Below, one piece after another: positions 1 to 7,404 of a stretch of 64,000 bases of DNA. The notes under the pieces were generated by a model. It saw only the letters and a list, made by a program, of their open reading frames with translations. It was not told the origin of the DNA and made no database searches. The translations under genes and the position numbers were made by a program. Positions within the stretch are counted from its first letter, which is position 1, and each line of letters starts with the position of its first letter. Source of the stretch: Spirochaetaceae bacterium (GTDB lineage: Bacteria; Spirochaetota; Spirochaetia; Treponematales; Breznakiellaceae); the NCBI GenBank assembly GCA_031278215.1, contig JAITKV010000026.1, positions 24,880 through 88,879 on the forward strand, in the 5' to 3' direction.

Positions 1-1901
1 AAGCCGTTTATCTCTTCTGCCATGGTGGTGATCAAGGTGTCGGTGGCGGAGGAACGGGAGGTGGTTTCCTTTATGCCGTTGATGATATCCGTTAGGGTAT
101 GCCCGATATGCCGGGAATTTTCCCGGGTTGTCTCGGAAAGGCGGCGGATTTCTCCGGCCACCACCGCAAAGCCCCGGCCCGCATCCCCGGCGTGGGCCGC
201 TTCGATGGCCGCATTCATCGACAAAAGATTTGTGTTGGCGGCAATGCCGCTGATTACCTTTATGGTGGAACCAACCCCCTCAACGCCCTTGGAAATGCTT
301 CCCACCGCTTCGATGGTTTCGCGCATGGACTCCCGGCCCTTGTTGACATTGGTTACCAGGTCCTCGATGGAAGATTGGCGCTTTTGGGCCATCATGGCGG
401 TATTGTTAATGGTGGCTACCATTTGTTCAATGGCGGCGGAAGATTCCTCGATGGCCGACGCCTGCCGCATGATCTGATCGTTAAGGTTGCTGATAAGGCC
501 GTTAATGCTTTTCATAAAATCAAGGGATTTTTCGATTTGGAAGCCAAGGTTGTGATTAAGCTGATCGATGGTTTCCCGGTCTTCTTCGATAAGGGAAAGA
601 CCGTAGTGATGACAGTTTTGGGGCTGGTTAAGGCCGTTGAAAACGGCAATGGCCATGCCGTAACAGCTTCCGTAGCCGCAGGTATTACAGTCGTAGATAT
701 CTTCCGGGCCGTACTTTCGCAGGCTTTTATACACTTCCTTTAGTTCTTCGTCGTCCGGATTTCTTAATCCGTAATTTTCCGAAAGATCCCGGTAGGAACG
801 GCTGTAAAGACCCCGTTTCCAATACCGTGAAAGCACCCGGGTTACCTTTTTTTGATTCTTGGCCGTGGATTTTGATCCGCCGTATTTTTTCTCTACTTCG
901 GCCCGGCGCTTCCAGATGGGGGCTTCCAGCTTGTCCATGGGCGTTTTGCTGTTTAGGGTGCCGGTTCCGCCGTTGCAGCCCTTTTCGCAGTTAAGGCAGT
1001 CCACCAGCAGGGGTAATTCTCCGGCCATGCCGCTGCCGGAATGTATGGTTTTTGCAACATCCGCCAAATAGGAGTAGATTGTATGGACCCCTTCGATTTT
1101 GCGGGTTACCCTGCCTATGCCGGGGCTGTCCCGCTCCGCGGTAATAAGAAGGCCGCCGGGCATGGAAAAGGTTACTGCCCGTTCCGCCGGCGGGTTGTCG
1201 TAGTCTTCGCCCTTAAACAAGGCAAGGTCTACTTTCTGCTGTTCCAAGTATTCATATAGGGCCTTGAAGGTAATGTTAAAATCCCCATGACCCGTTTCGT
1301 CAAATTCCCGCCTTTTAGCAATACAGGGGGAAAGGGCGGCAATTTTGTAGTCCCTGTACTTGGGATAGTAGTTTCGGATCATTTTCATGATATGCAGCAT
1401 GGGGCTGTCTGCCGGGGCAAGATAGGGGAGCAGTTCCGGATGGTAAATTTCGATATACGTAACAATGGCAGGACAGGGCTGGGCTATGCAAAACGCCGGC
1501 TGCCGTTCTTTTATATGCTTCATATACGAAAAAACGGTAAGCTCCGCGCCAAAGCTTACGTCAAAAACCGCCTTTACTCCCCGGGATTTTAGGTAGCTGT
1601 TCAGGTTAAGGTACTGGCCGGGAAAGTTGGAAGCTACCGCCGGGGCAACGATGGCGATTATTTTTTCTCCCCTCTCCAGGGCCGCAAAGAAGGCTTCGGA
1701 ATCGTCCATAATAAGCCGGGCGTTATGGGTACAGGCCCGGACGCAGCTTCCGCAGCCTATGCAAAGACTATGATTCACCAAGATTTTCTGGCCCGCCCCG
1801 TTGTTACAGTATTTTACCGGACACGCGGCTATGCAGGCCTGACAATTAACGCACTTTTCTTCATCAACCCTAATAACCGCCGTTAACTCATTTGCCTTCA
1901 T
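1..1901 (-). CDS. [FeFe]-hydrogenase-domain methyl-accepting chemotaxis protein (C-terminus cut by window edge)
   Basis: Probable soluble chemoreceptor that senses H2 or redox state through an iron-hydrogenase domain; no membrane segment is visible. About 633 codons are present. Residues 17-70 hold two [4Fe-4S] ferredoxin motifs ([12 protein letters not shown] and [12 protein letters not shown]). Residues of about 80-330 form a hydrogenase large-subunit domain with the three H-cluster motifs in altered form: QPCPAIV near 141, [10 protein letters not shown] near 195 and [11 protein letters not shown] near 306. All four cluster-binding cysteines can be aligned, but the proton-transfer cysteine of catalytic enzymes (first C of TSCCP) is Pro here, which favours sensing over turnover. 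A further CNTCGYGSC iron-sulfur motif lies near 407. From about 474 on is an MCP signalling domain containing [15 protein letters not shown]. The ATG at 1899-1901 follows a strong AGGGGGG ribosome-binding site. The gene runs off the left edge, so the last part of the signalling hairpin is not seen. Confidence 0.88.
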   Translation of the reverse strand, partial: MKANELTAVIRVDEEKCVNCQACIAACPVKYCNNGAGQKILVNHSLCIGCGSCVRACTHNARLIMDDSEAFFAALERGEKIIAIVAPAVASNFPGQYLNLNSYLKSRGVKAVFDVSFGAELTVFSYMKHIKERQPAFCIAQPCPAIVTYIEIYHPELLPYLAPADSPMLHIMKMIRNYYPKYRDYKIAALSPCIAKRREFDETGHGDFNITFKALYEYLEQQKVDLALFKGEDYDNPPAERAVTFSMPGGLLITAERDSPGIGRVTRKIEGVHTIYSYLADVAKTIHSGSGMAGELPLLVDCLNCEKGCNGGTGTLNSKTPMDKLEAPIWKRRAEVEKKYGGSKSTAKNQKKVTRVLSRYWKRGLYSRSYRDLSENYGLRNPDDEELKEVYKSLRKYGPEDIYDCNTCGYGSCYGMAIAVFNGLNQPQNCHHYGLSLIEEDRETIDQLNHNLGFQIEKSLDFMKSINGLISNLNDQIMRQASAIEESSAAIEQMVATINNTAMMAQKRQSSIEDLVTNVNKGRESMRETIEAVGSISKGVEGVGSTIKVISGIAANTNLLSMNAAIEAAHAGDAGRGFAVVAGEIRRLSETTRENSRHIGHTLTDIINGIKETTSRSSATDTLITTMAEEING

Positions 1902-2169
1902 ACTTTGACACCCCCCTACAAAATGAGCGAAAACCACAAAATGAAGAACGGCCTTGCAGATGTTAATATTTTATCCTATTAAATTGATATGAGCAAGGGC
2001 TTTCTGCCGGTAATTTTTAGTTGCCGCAGGCGCGGACCGCTTGACCGCAAGGATATTTGGAGTATCGCGGAGTATATGAAAAATCCGGAAAAACCGGTAT
2101 ACTGGGAAAAACCGGTATACTGGGATATAGAGAAAACTGCCGCCGGGGCTTTGTTGCCGGAGAGGAACT
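1902..2169. other. divergent intergenic region
   Basis: This gap of about 270 bases separates the divergent chemoreceptor and solute-binding-protein genes and must hold both promoters. I see no convincing -35/-10 pair for either. It contains the 18-bp tandem duplication at 2087-2122. An 84-codon frame crosses it but has no ribosome-binding site and overlaps the start of the next gene. Confidence 0.5.
2087..2122. repeat. two perfect tandem copies of an 18-bp unit
   Basis: The unit GGAAAAACCGGTATACTG occurs twice head to tail, followed by a partial GG. It contains the palindromic core ACCGGT. It lies 48-83 bases upstream of the sugar-binding lipoprotein start, so it could be a paired regulator-binding site or a simple slippage duplication. 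Confidence 0.85.
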
Positions 2170-3510
2170 ATGAAAAAAACAGTGTTGTGTATGCTTGTTC
2201 TGCTGCTGACCGTGATGATCGCAGGGTCCCCGGGGGCCTGTAAAAGACAATCTTTGGGCCAAACGGAGCTATGGGTTCTTAACTACTATGACAAGACCAC
2301 GGCCAGCGCCTCCGATGAAATTACCCTAATGTGGGAAGCCTTTGAAAAGGCCAACCCGGATATAACGATTTTTCGGGAAGACGCTTTTAATAATCCCTTT
2401 CATGACAAGGTGGACGCCTATGCTCTTGAGGGCCGGATTCCGGATGTAATATACGCGTGGCCCTCCGGAAGGTCCACGATCCTCCATACCCGGCGGCTTC
2501 TAAAAAATCTGGGCCCCCTGGTACAAAAAGATAATCTTAGTTCTCTGTACAGCGCCACGGCTCTGGATCCCTCGGCCCAAACATCCGGATACCTGGGGAT
2601 CCTGCCCCGGGCTGTTACCGCCACCAATGCGTTTTATATAAATCTGGAAGTTCTGGACGACTGCGGCCTGGAACCGGCCAGGACGTATGAGGAGCTAAAG
2701 ACCCAGGTTCCCGTTTTAAAGGCCCGGGGCTACGAGACGGTTCTTATGGCCAATGCGGATTTTTGGGTCATGCAGTCCTGTCTTTTTTCTTTAATCGCGG
2801 GAAGATTTTGCGGCAAAGACTGGGAACAAAAAATCCTTTCCGGCCAGGCGGCATTTACCGATTCCGATTTTGTGGCGGCCCTGGACTTTATCAAAACCCT
2901 TTATGATGACGGAGTGCTCTCAACGGCTACCTTGGCCACAGGGTACGGCGAGGTGGTAAAGCAGTTTGCCGCCAATACGGGAGCGTATCTTATTGACGGC
3001 GACTGGCGGGTGTCCGCCTTTGTAACGGATAAATCCACCGGCGAAGCCTTAATTTCCGTGGAAAAACAGCGGAATATTCTAATTTCCGTGTTTCCCGAAA
3101 TTGAGGGGGTTAAATTTAACAGATCCAATTCGGTGGTGCTGGGAACGGGCTGGGGTATTAACGCCGGTATTCCCGCGGGTTCCGCCAAAGAAGCAGCCGC
3201 CTGGAGACTGGTAAAATGGCTTTCTGGCAAGGAGGTCCAGGAATGGCTGCTTGAGACAGGGGGAATCGCCATCCCCACCAGGACCGATATTGACGTAGGA
3301 AGCCTTAGGCTTGAACCTATGCAGGTGGCGGTGGGAAACCTTGGGAAAGAATACGATGTGTCCACGGTGGTTATTGACGGCGCCTTTAATGAGACCGTCT
3401 ATACCCCCATTAACGAAGGCCTTTATGCCATTGGTGCGGGAACCAAAACACCCCGGCAGGCAGCTCAAGCGATCCAGGCCGCATTTGACGCATGGAACGC
3501 CCGGCAATAA
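2170..3510 (+). CDS. extracellular solute-binding lipoprotein, family 1 (sugar ABC transporter)
   Basis: Periplasmic substrate-binding component of an ABC importer, most likely for a sugar or oligosaccharide. The 446-residue protein starts with a lipoprotein signal peptide ending in the lipobox SPGAC (Cys24). It then has the two-lobed family-1 fold, recognisable from EITLMWEAFEKANPDI near residue 40, GRIPDVIYAW near 88 and the C-terminal WLSGKEVQEWLLETGGIAIPT segment. The ATG at 2170 follows GGAGAGG at good spacing. No permease or ATPase gene lies on either side, so this is an orphan binding protein that must use a transporter encoded elsewhere or act as a sensor's ligand-binding partner. The substrate cannot be told from the sequence. 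Confidence 0.85.
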   Translation: MKKTVLCMLVLLLTVMIAGSPGACKRQSLGQTELWVLNYYDKTTASASDEITLMWEAFEKANPDITIFREDAFNNPFHDKVDAYALEGRIPDVIYAWPSGRSTILHTRRLLKNLGPLVQKDNLSSLYSATALDPSAQTSGYLGILPRAVTATNAFYINLEVLDDCGLEPARTYEELKTQVPVLKARGYETVLMANADFWVMQSCLFSLIAGRFCGKDWEQKILSGQAAFTDSDFVAALDFIKTLYDDGVLSTATLATGYGEVVKQFAANTGAYLIDGDWRVSAFVTDKSTGEALISVEKQRNILISVFPEIEGVKFNRSNSVVLGTGWGINAGIPAGSAKEAAAWRLVKWLSGKEVQEWLLETGGIAIPTRTDIDVGSLRLEPMQVAVGNLGKEYDVSTVVIDGAFNETVYTPINEGLYAIGAGTKTPRQAAQAIQAAFDAWNARQ

Positions 3511-3619
3511 ATTGCCCCAGACGGTACGGCGGGCGGTATACGCCTTTGGCATGGGGCATTGTATTTTTCTTGGGACTGCAGCAAAATGTTTTGCATTTTG
3601 CGGGTTTTAGCGGAAATTG

Positions 3620-3644
3620 TTCGGAAACTTCCGAAGTTTCCGAA
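3620..3644. repeat. GAAACTTC-type palindrome, copy 1
   Basis: The sequence reads the same on both strands around a TTCC/GGAA centre: TTCGGAAACTTC pairs with GAAGTTTCCGAA. It shares the AAACTTC/GAAGTTT arms with copies at 3763-3787 and 43737-43767. It has no U-tract, so it is not a standard intrinsic terminator. Confidence 0.75.
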
Positions 3645-3678
3645 AACTCTATTGAAAAAAAATTCATTTTGGTATAGA

Positions 3679-3757
3679 TTATTCCTTGTAGGGAATTCCG
3701 ATTGTAATTGTTTGTCAGGCAAAGTCCTTGCCTGCAAACCAAAATCTATTGTGTATA
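3679..3757 (-). repeat. interspersed palindromic repeat family 1, truncated copy
   Basis: Inverted orientation. It contains GATTGTAATTGTTTGTCAGG, an imperfect CAGGCAAAG/CCTTGCCTG hairpin, and AACCAAAATCTATTGTGTAT, all shared with the copies at 12765, 51593, 53628 and 54980. The usual second hairpin (CCTGACAATT/AATTGTCAGG) is replaced by a short ATTCC/GGAAT hairpin. Confidence 0.85.
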
Positions 3758-3762
3758 GAATT

Positions 3763-3787
3763 GTTTGGAAACTTCAAGTTTCTAAAC
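3763..3787. repeat. GAAACTTC-type palindrome, copy 2
   Basis: GTTTGGAAACTT and AAGTTTCTAAAC form near-perfect arms around a central C. It abuts the family-1 repeat and lies about 30 bases upstream of the nitroreductase-like start. Confidence 0.75.
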
Positions 3788-3819
3788 GGGCTCATGTTAA
3801 AAAATTAAAAGGAAGGGCC

Positions 3820-4377
3820 ATGAAAAAAATCATTTTCTTTGCTTGTACCTTTGCCGCCATTGCAGTATCCGCGGGGGCACAGGAAAATCCGGCGCTTAGG
3901 ACCATTATTAACCACTATGCGGCGCGGAATTTTACTTCCGGGGCGGTTAGCAAGGCGGATCTGGACCTTGTTATTCAGGCGGGGATCCGGTCTCCCAGCG
4001 CGGCCAACCGGCAGCCCTGGCATTTTACGGTGGTTCAAACCCCGGATCTGGCAAGGCGGATTGTCTCCAATATTACCGAGGGGAACGTGCTTATTGTTAT
4101 TTCTGCGCCCGGTGACGGAAAAACCAACGGCGTCCAGATACTAGACTGCGCCCTGGCGGCTCAAAGCATTTACCTTGCCGCCCAGGCCCTGGGCCTTGGA
4201 TCCCGGATCTATACCGGGCCCGTAGACGCCGTAAACAGTCAGCTTAAATCTGTCCTGGGTCTGCCCGCGGGCCATAGCGTGATTGTGATCGTCCGGATAG
4301 GCCGGGTTGCGCCGGTGGATACCGCCAGCGCCGCCTCCGCCAGAAATTCGGCGGACGCCCTGGTTACCTATAAATAA
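3820..4377 (+). CDS. exported nitroreductase-family protein
   Basis: FMN-dependent oxidoreductase of the nitroreductase fold, apparently exported. The frame stays open upstream to 3559, but the start at 3820 is preferred because it follows AAGGAAGG and begins a clean signal peptide (MKKIIFFACTFAAIAVSAGA, cleavage near residue 20). The 185-residue product carries the family's phosphate-binding motif RSPSAANRQPW at 57-67 and the central AAQSIYLAAQALGLGSR helix, followed by LGLPAGHSVIVIVRIG. It lacks a long dimerisation insert and is near the short end of the family. A signal peptide on a nitroreductase is uncommon; export through Sec would require FMN loading outside the cytoplasm. Substrate unknown. 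Confidence 0.8.
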   Translation: MKKIIFFACTFAAIAVSAGAQENPALRTIINHYAARNFTSGAVSKADLDLVIQAGIRSPSAANRQPWHFTVVQTPDLARRIVSNITEGNVLIVISAPGDGKTNGVQILDCALAAQSIYLAAQALGLGSRIYTGPVDAVNSQLKSVLGLPAGHSVIVIVRIGRVAPVDTASAASARNSADALVTYK

Positions 4378-4413
4378 ACGGTCTTTCCCCGTTGGTCCGG
4401 CGGGGAAGGTTCT

Positions 4414-5325
4414 ATGAAGAAACCAATGATTGCCCTTGCCGTATTACTCTGCATATTTGCCGCCGGATCTATGGTCATGATCCATCTATTGTTTTCCAGG
4501 GTGTACTTTGGAAGGATCGGGACCCGGGAAAATCTTCAGGAAAGCGAAGAATACGAGGCCGTACAATTTTTTTCGGGAAAGAACATGCTGCAGGGCTATG
4601 TGTACGGCGCCGGTAATACCAAGGGGCTTGTGGTTATATCCCATGGGATTGGCAGCAATGCGGGGAACTTTATCCGGGAATGCCGCTGGTTTAGCGCCCG
4701 GGGATACCGGGTGTTTATTTATGACTGTACCGGAACCGGCGCCAGCGAAGGAACGGGAACCAGGGGCGCCGCCCAATCGGCCATAGATTTAGATGCGGCG
4801 CTGACATATATAAAGGGCGACGAAAATCTAAAGGGCCTGCCTGTTCTGCTCTACGGCCACAGCTGGGGCGGCTATGCGGCGGCGGCAATCCTTGCCAAAG
4901 ATCATCCCATTACGGCGTCGGTAAGTATCTCCGGCTACAATACTCCGGTAGAAGTTATCTATGAATTTGCACGAAAAATCATGGGGCCCTTTGCGCTCAT
5001 GGAAGCGCCTTTTATGTGGCTGAATAATTTTTTTAACTTCGGAAAAGAAGCAAACGTTTCCGCCGTATCGGCCATTAACGGATCCGCGGCGGCGGTTCTT
5101 ATTATCCATGGAACCGGGGACGCCACAATCGCTTACGATGGAGCGTCGATTATTTCCCGCCGGAATAAAATTACAAATCCAAGGGCAGAGTATCTGATTC
5201 GCAGCATGGAAGGGCAAAACGGCCACACCAGCCTGTTTTTAGCCCCCTCCGCAGAAGAGGGCGCCGCGGAATTGGACGAAAGTTTTATGATCGCCGTTAA
5301 TAGCTTCTACGAAAAAAGCCTTTAG
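4414..5325 (+). CDS. membrane-anchored alpha/beta hydrolase
   Basis: Serine hydrolase of the alpha/beta fold, 303 residues. Residues 5-27 form an N-terminal membrane anchor, so the catalytic domain probably lies in the periplasm. The oxyanion-region motif SHGIGSN is at 76-82, the nucleophile elbow GHSWGG at 148-153 puts the catalytic Ser at 150, and later HGTGDATIAYD and GQNGHTSLF supply the likely Asp and His. The gene follows the nitroreductase-like gene after 36 bases. In that gap a short hairpin (CTTTCCCC/GGGGAAGG) includes the ribosome-binding site GGGGAAGG, which could modulate translation. Substrate (lipid, ester or peptide) cannot be told. Confidence 0.82.
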   Translation: MKKPMIALAVLLCIFAAGSMVMIHLLFSRVYFGRIGTRENLQESEEYEAVQFFSGKNMLQGYVYGAGNTKGLVVISHGIGSNAGNFIRECRWFSARGYRVFIYDCTGTGASEGTGTRGAAQSAIDLDAALTYIKGDENLKGLPVLLYGHSWGGYAAAAILAKDHPITASVSISGYNTPVEVIYEFARKIMGPFALMEAPFMWLNNFFNFGKEANVSAVSAINGSAAAVLIIHGTGDATIAYDGASIISRRNKITNPRAEYLIRSMEGQNGHTSLFLAPSAEEGAAELDESFMIAVNSFYEKSL

Positions 5326-5352
5326 ACAAAAACGCCCTGATATGGGGCCTTC

Positions 5353-5381
5353 TTCATCTTTCGCTCGTTTTGTCGTATACT
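5353..5381 (+). promoter_or_regulatory. promoter for a leaderless acyP mRNA
   Basis: The -10 box TATACT (5376-5381) lies 17 bases after a weak -35, TTCATC (5353-5358). Only seven bases separate the -10 from the ATG at 5389, and there is no Shine-Dalgarno sequence, so transcription would start at or next to the start codon. Confidence 0.55.
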
Positions 5382-5388
5382 AATAGTA

Positions 5389-5661
5389 ATGGCAGCTTTT
5401 TACGCCCGGGTATGCGGCCGGGTTCAAGGCGTCGGTTTTCGGTATTCTGCGATCCGGGAGGCCCGGCGCCTTAGATTAAACGGCTGGGTGCGGAACGCCT
5501 CCAACGGGGACGTGGAAGTATGGGTAGAGGGCGCCAAAGAACAGCTTAAATCCTTCTTTGTCTGGCTGCACAGGGGCCCGGAGTTTTCCAGGGTTGATGC
5601 CGTAAAAAAAGAAGATAAAAGCCCCAGGGGATACAAGGGGTTTGACGTAGAATATTATTAA
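5389..5661 (+). CDS. acyP: acylphosphatase
   Basis: Small cytoplasmic enzyme that hydrolyses acyl phosphates such as acetyl phosphate and 1,3-bisphosphoglycerate. The 90-residue length matches the family. The first signature GRVQGVGFRYS (10-20) supplies the phosphate-binding Arg18, and GWVRNASNGDVE (32-43) supplies the catalytic Asn36. The ATG has no Shine-Dalgarno sequence but sits seven bases after a TATACT -10 box, so the mRNA may be leaderless. The next gene starts 20 bases downstream and may be cotranscribed. Confidence 0.93.
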   Translation: MAAFYARVCGRVQGVGFRYSAIREARRLRLNGWVRNASNGDVEVWVEGAKEQLKSFFVWLHRGPEFSRVDAVKKEDKSPRGYKGFDVEYY

Positions 5662-5681
5662 CAGAATATTTAGGAAAAAAA

Positions 5682-6266
5682 ATGAAAAAAAAACTGCTGG
5701 CCGGTGTTTTAGCGTTTTTTGTTTCTACCTTGTCCTTTGGGCAGATTTTTCGCTGTACCGGGGAATTAAAAAACGGCGTTACCCCTGTTTCCCTGCATTT
5801 TGTAGAGTACCTCCAATTCCGGTATCTATTGCTTGTAGGAGAGGTTAGTATTTTTTTGGAAGAACCCCATATCGATCAGCTGCGGATGATACTGGAAAAA
5901 TTTGAAACCTGGGAAGCCCTGGCCCGGGAGGGGCAAATTTCCCTTACCAAAACCATTGATTCAGTTAAATTCAGCGAATTTCATTACAACCATACCTTTT
6001 TTAAAGAACCCCTGACATTTTATTTTATTTTTACCGGAGGTCCGGCGGATCCGGACCGGGCGGATCCCGCGGCGGCGGACGGTGTAAAAACAGTTCCCCG
6101 GGCAAAGTACAATCTGTATGTTGACACGACCCTGGATGCCGCCGCGCCATTCCGCTTAAGCCGGGAAACGGTGCGGGAAGTTCTACAAGCCCTGTCGCCC
6201 GAACATCTGGCCGAATCCAGGGCGGTCTATGAACAGCAAAGGGCGCTGGAAAACCTGTTTAATTGA
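5682..6266 (+). CDS. hypothetical exported protein
   Basis: I do not recognise a family. The 194-residue product starts with a typical Sec signal peptide (MKKKLLAGVLAFFVSTLSFG, cleavage near residue 20). A mixed alpha/beta domain rich in aromatic residues (FHYNHTFF, LTFYFIFTG) follows, and then a helical C-terminus (ETVREVLQALSPEHLAESRAVYEQQRALEN). A Pro/Asp/Ala-rich insert lies near residues 122-136. The ribosome-binding site AGGA precedes the ATG. It closely follows acyP and may share its transcript, but nothing ties it to acyl phosphates. It probably acts in the periplasm. Confidence 0.7.
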   Translation: MKKKLLAGVLAFFVSTLSFGQIFRCTGELKNGVTPVSLHFVEYLQFRYLLLVGEVSIFLEEPHIDQLRMILEKFETWEALAREGQISLTKTIDSVKFSEFHYNHTFFKEPLTFYFIFTGGPADPDRADPAAADGVKTVPRAKYNLYVDTTLDAAAPFRLSRETVREVLQALSPEHLAESRAVYEQQRALENLFN

Positions 6267-6286
6267 TGCGGCGGAATTTGCCGGTC

Positions 6287-6314
6287 CGGCGTATTTTATA
6301 CGGCGTATTTTATC
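6287..6314. repeat. two tandem copies of a 14-bp AT-rich unit
   Basis: CGGCGTATTTTATA is followed directly by CGGCGTATTTTATC. It lies in the convergent gap between the exported protein and galE, just before a GC-rich hairpin. Confidence 0.7.
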
Positions 6315-6318
6315 GACC

Positions 6319-6348
6319 GCGGCGGGAAAAAATAAATCTTCCCGCCGC
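6319..6348. terminator. hairpin in a convergent gap (possible bidirectional terminator)
   Basis: GCGGCGGGAA and TTCCCGCCGC form a perfect 10-bp stem with a 10-base AT-rich loop. It lies between two convergent genes. No U-tract follows on either strand, so intrinsic termination is uncertain; it may instead stop exonucleases. Confidence 0.5.
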
Positions 6349-6360
6349 AAAGCTTCCCCC

Positions 6361-6402
6361 GCGTAGGCAGATTCTTGGGTATTAGACTTTACTGCGAATA
6401 AA
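6361..6402 (-). repeat. family-4 interspersed repeat overlapping the galE stop codon
   Basis: On the minus strand it reads TTTATTCGCAGT then GTCTAATACCCAAGAA, matching 54896-54929 almost base for base and 49670-49699 more loosely. The element supplies the last galE codons (Tyr-Ser-Gln) and the stop TAA, so it has inserted into, or been recruited as, the gene's 3' end. Confidence 0.7.
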
Positions 6403-7360
6403 CATCCCGGCTTGTTTTGATAAGGGTTTCCGGGTCCGAGTATTCCGCTTTCCAGCCCAGAAGTTCCCGGGCCAGGGCCGCCGAAGCGGTAAGTTTTGCC
6501 GGATCCCCGGGCCGGCGGCCCACTACCCGGGACGGAATGGGTTTTCCGGTAATACGGCGGGCGGTTTCCAGCACCTCCATGACCGAAGTTCCGGTTTCGC
6601 TTCCCAGGTTTACCGTTAGGCTCTTTTCGTTTTTGCCGATATAATCCAGGGCCAGGGCATGGGCCAGGGCCAGGTCGTTGACGTGAATATAGTCCCGGAT
6701 ACAGGTACCGTCGGGGGTGTCGTAGTCGTCGCCGAAAATTTGAAGTTCTTTCCGCATACCGCAGGCGGTTTCCATAATTACCGGGATCAGATTCGCGGGG
6801 TTTTGTTCCAATCCTCTAATCCGGCCTTTTATGTCATAACCCGCAGCGTTAAAGTACCGAAGGCTTGCAAAGCGGATCCCCTTAAGTCTGTCGTACCAGG
6901 AAAGGAATTTTTCAATTTCCAGTTTGGTAAACCCATAGTAATTTTCCGGGTTTGTGGGATGTTGTTCGTCAATGGGCAGGTACGCCGGTTCCCCGTATAC
7001 CGCGGCGCTGGAAGAAAAAATAATATACCTTAGCCCTGTTTCTGCCGCCGCGTTAAGAAGGTTCATGGAGCCGATGATATTGTTAATCGAATATTTTTCC
7101 GGCTTGACCATCGATTCCCCCACGGCTTTAAAGGCCGCCAGATACACAAGTCCGTCCATGCCCCCTTGGGAACGCATGGCCGCGACAAGCTGCTCGTACC
7201 GGAGTATGTCTCCGTGGATAAAAACGGCTTCGGGAAAAAGATTTTCCCGCAGTCCGCTGGAAAGGTTGTCAAAAACCGTTACCCTGTGGCCCCGGTCCAG
7301 AAATTCCCGGGTTACATGGCTTCCGATATAACCTGCGCCGCCTACGATAAAAATGTTCAT
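6389..7360 (-). CDS. galE: UDP-glucose 4-epimerase
   Basis: Cytoplasmic NAD-dependent epimerase interconverting UDP-glucose and UDP-galactose, feeding the Leloir pathway and surface glycan synthesis. The 323-residue protein has the dinucleotide-binding motif GGAGYIGSH (7-15), the Ser-containing SSSAAVYGE (116-124) and the catalytic Tyr142-x3-Lys146 pair in YYGFTK, with CIRDYIHVNDLA typical of the sugar-binding half. No sequence resembling a ribosome-binding site precedes the ATG. Instead, TACACT lies six bases upstream, suggesting a leaderless mRNA, though no good -35 is seen. The last three codons and the stop lie inside an interspersed repeat shared with two other intergenic sites. Confidence 0.93.
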   Translation of the reverse strand: MNIFIVGGAGYIGSHVTREFLDRGHRVTVFDNLSSGLRENLFPEAVFIHGDILRYEQLVAAMRSQGGMDGLVYLAAFKAVGESMVKPEKYSINNIIGSMNLLNAAAETGLRYIIFSSSAAVYGEPAYLPIDEQHPTNPENYYGFTKLEIEKFLSWYDRLKGIRFASLRYFNAAGYDIKGRIRGLEQNPANLIPVIMETACGMRKELQIFGDDYDTPDGTCIRDYIHVNDLALAHALALDYIGKNEKSLTVNLGSETGTSVMEVLETARRITGKPIPSRVVGRRPGDPAKLTASAALARELLGWKAEYSDPETLIKTSRDVYSQ

Positions 7361-7366
7361 AAAAAA

Positions 7367-7395
7367 AGTGTAGCGGAATAAAAAAAAAAGAACTA
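7367..7395 (-). promoter_or_regulatory. possible promoter for a leaderless galE mRNA
   Basis: On the minus strand the -10 box TACACT (7372-7367) ends six T residues before the galE ATG. The -35 position at 17-base spacing is TAGTTC, a poor match, so the call rests mainly on the -10 and the absence of a Shine-Dalgarno sequence. Confidence 0.35.
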
Positions 7396-7404
7396 TAGAC
7401 CATT

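Larger units (their letters stand above)
3511..3819. other. intergenic region carrying three palindromic repeats
   Basis: The gap of 309 bases between the solute-binding protein and the nitroreductase-like gene contains no gene. It holds two GAAACTTC-type palindromes (3620-3644 and 3763-3787) on either side of a truncated copy of the main interspersed repeat (3679-3757). Confidence 0.8.

Noticed and set aside
1989..2243. 84-codon plus-strand frame before the solute-binding protein
   Set aside because: It has no ribosome-binding site, repeats itself only because of the 18-bp tandem duplication, and overlaps the well-supported lipoprotein start.
3559..3819. N-terminal extension of the nitroreductase-like frame
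   Set aside because: The extension is translated interspersed repeat. A ribosome-binding site and signal peptide begin at 3820.
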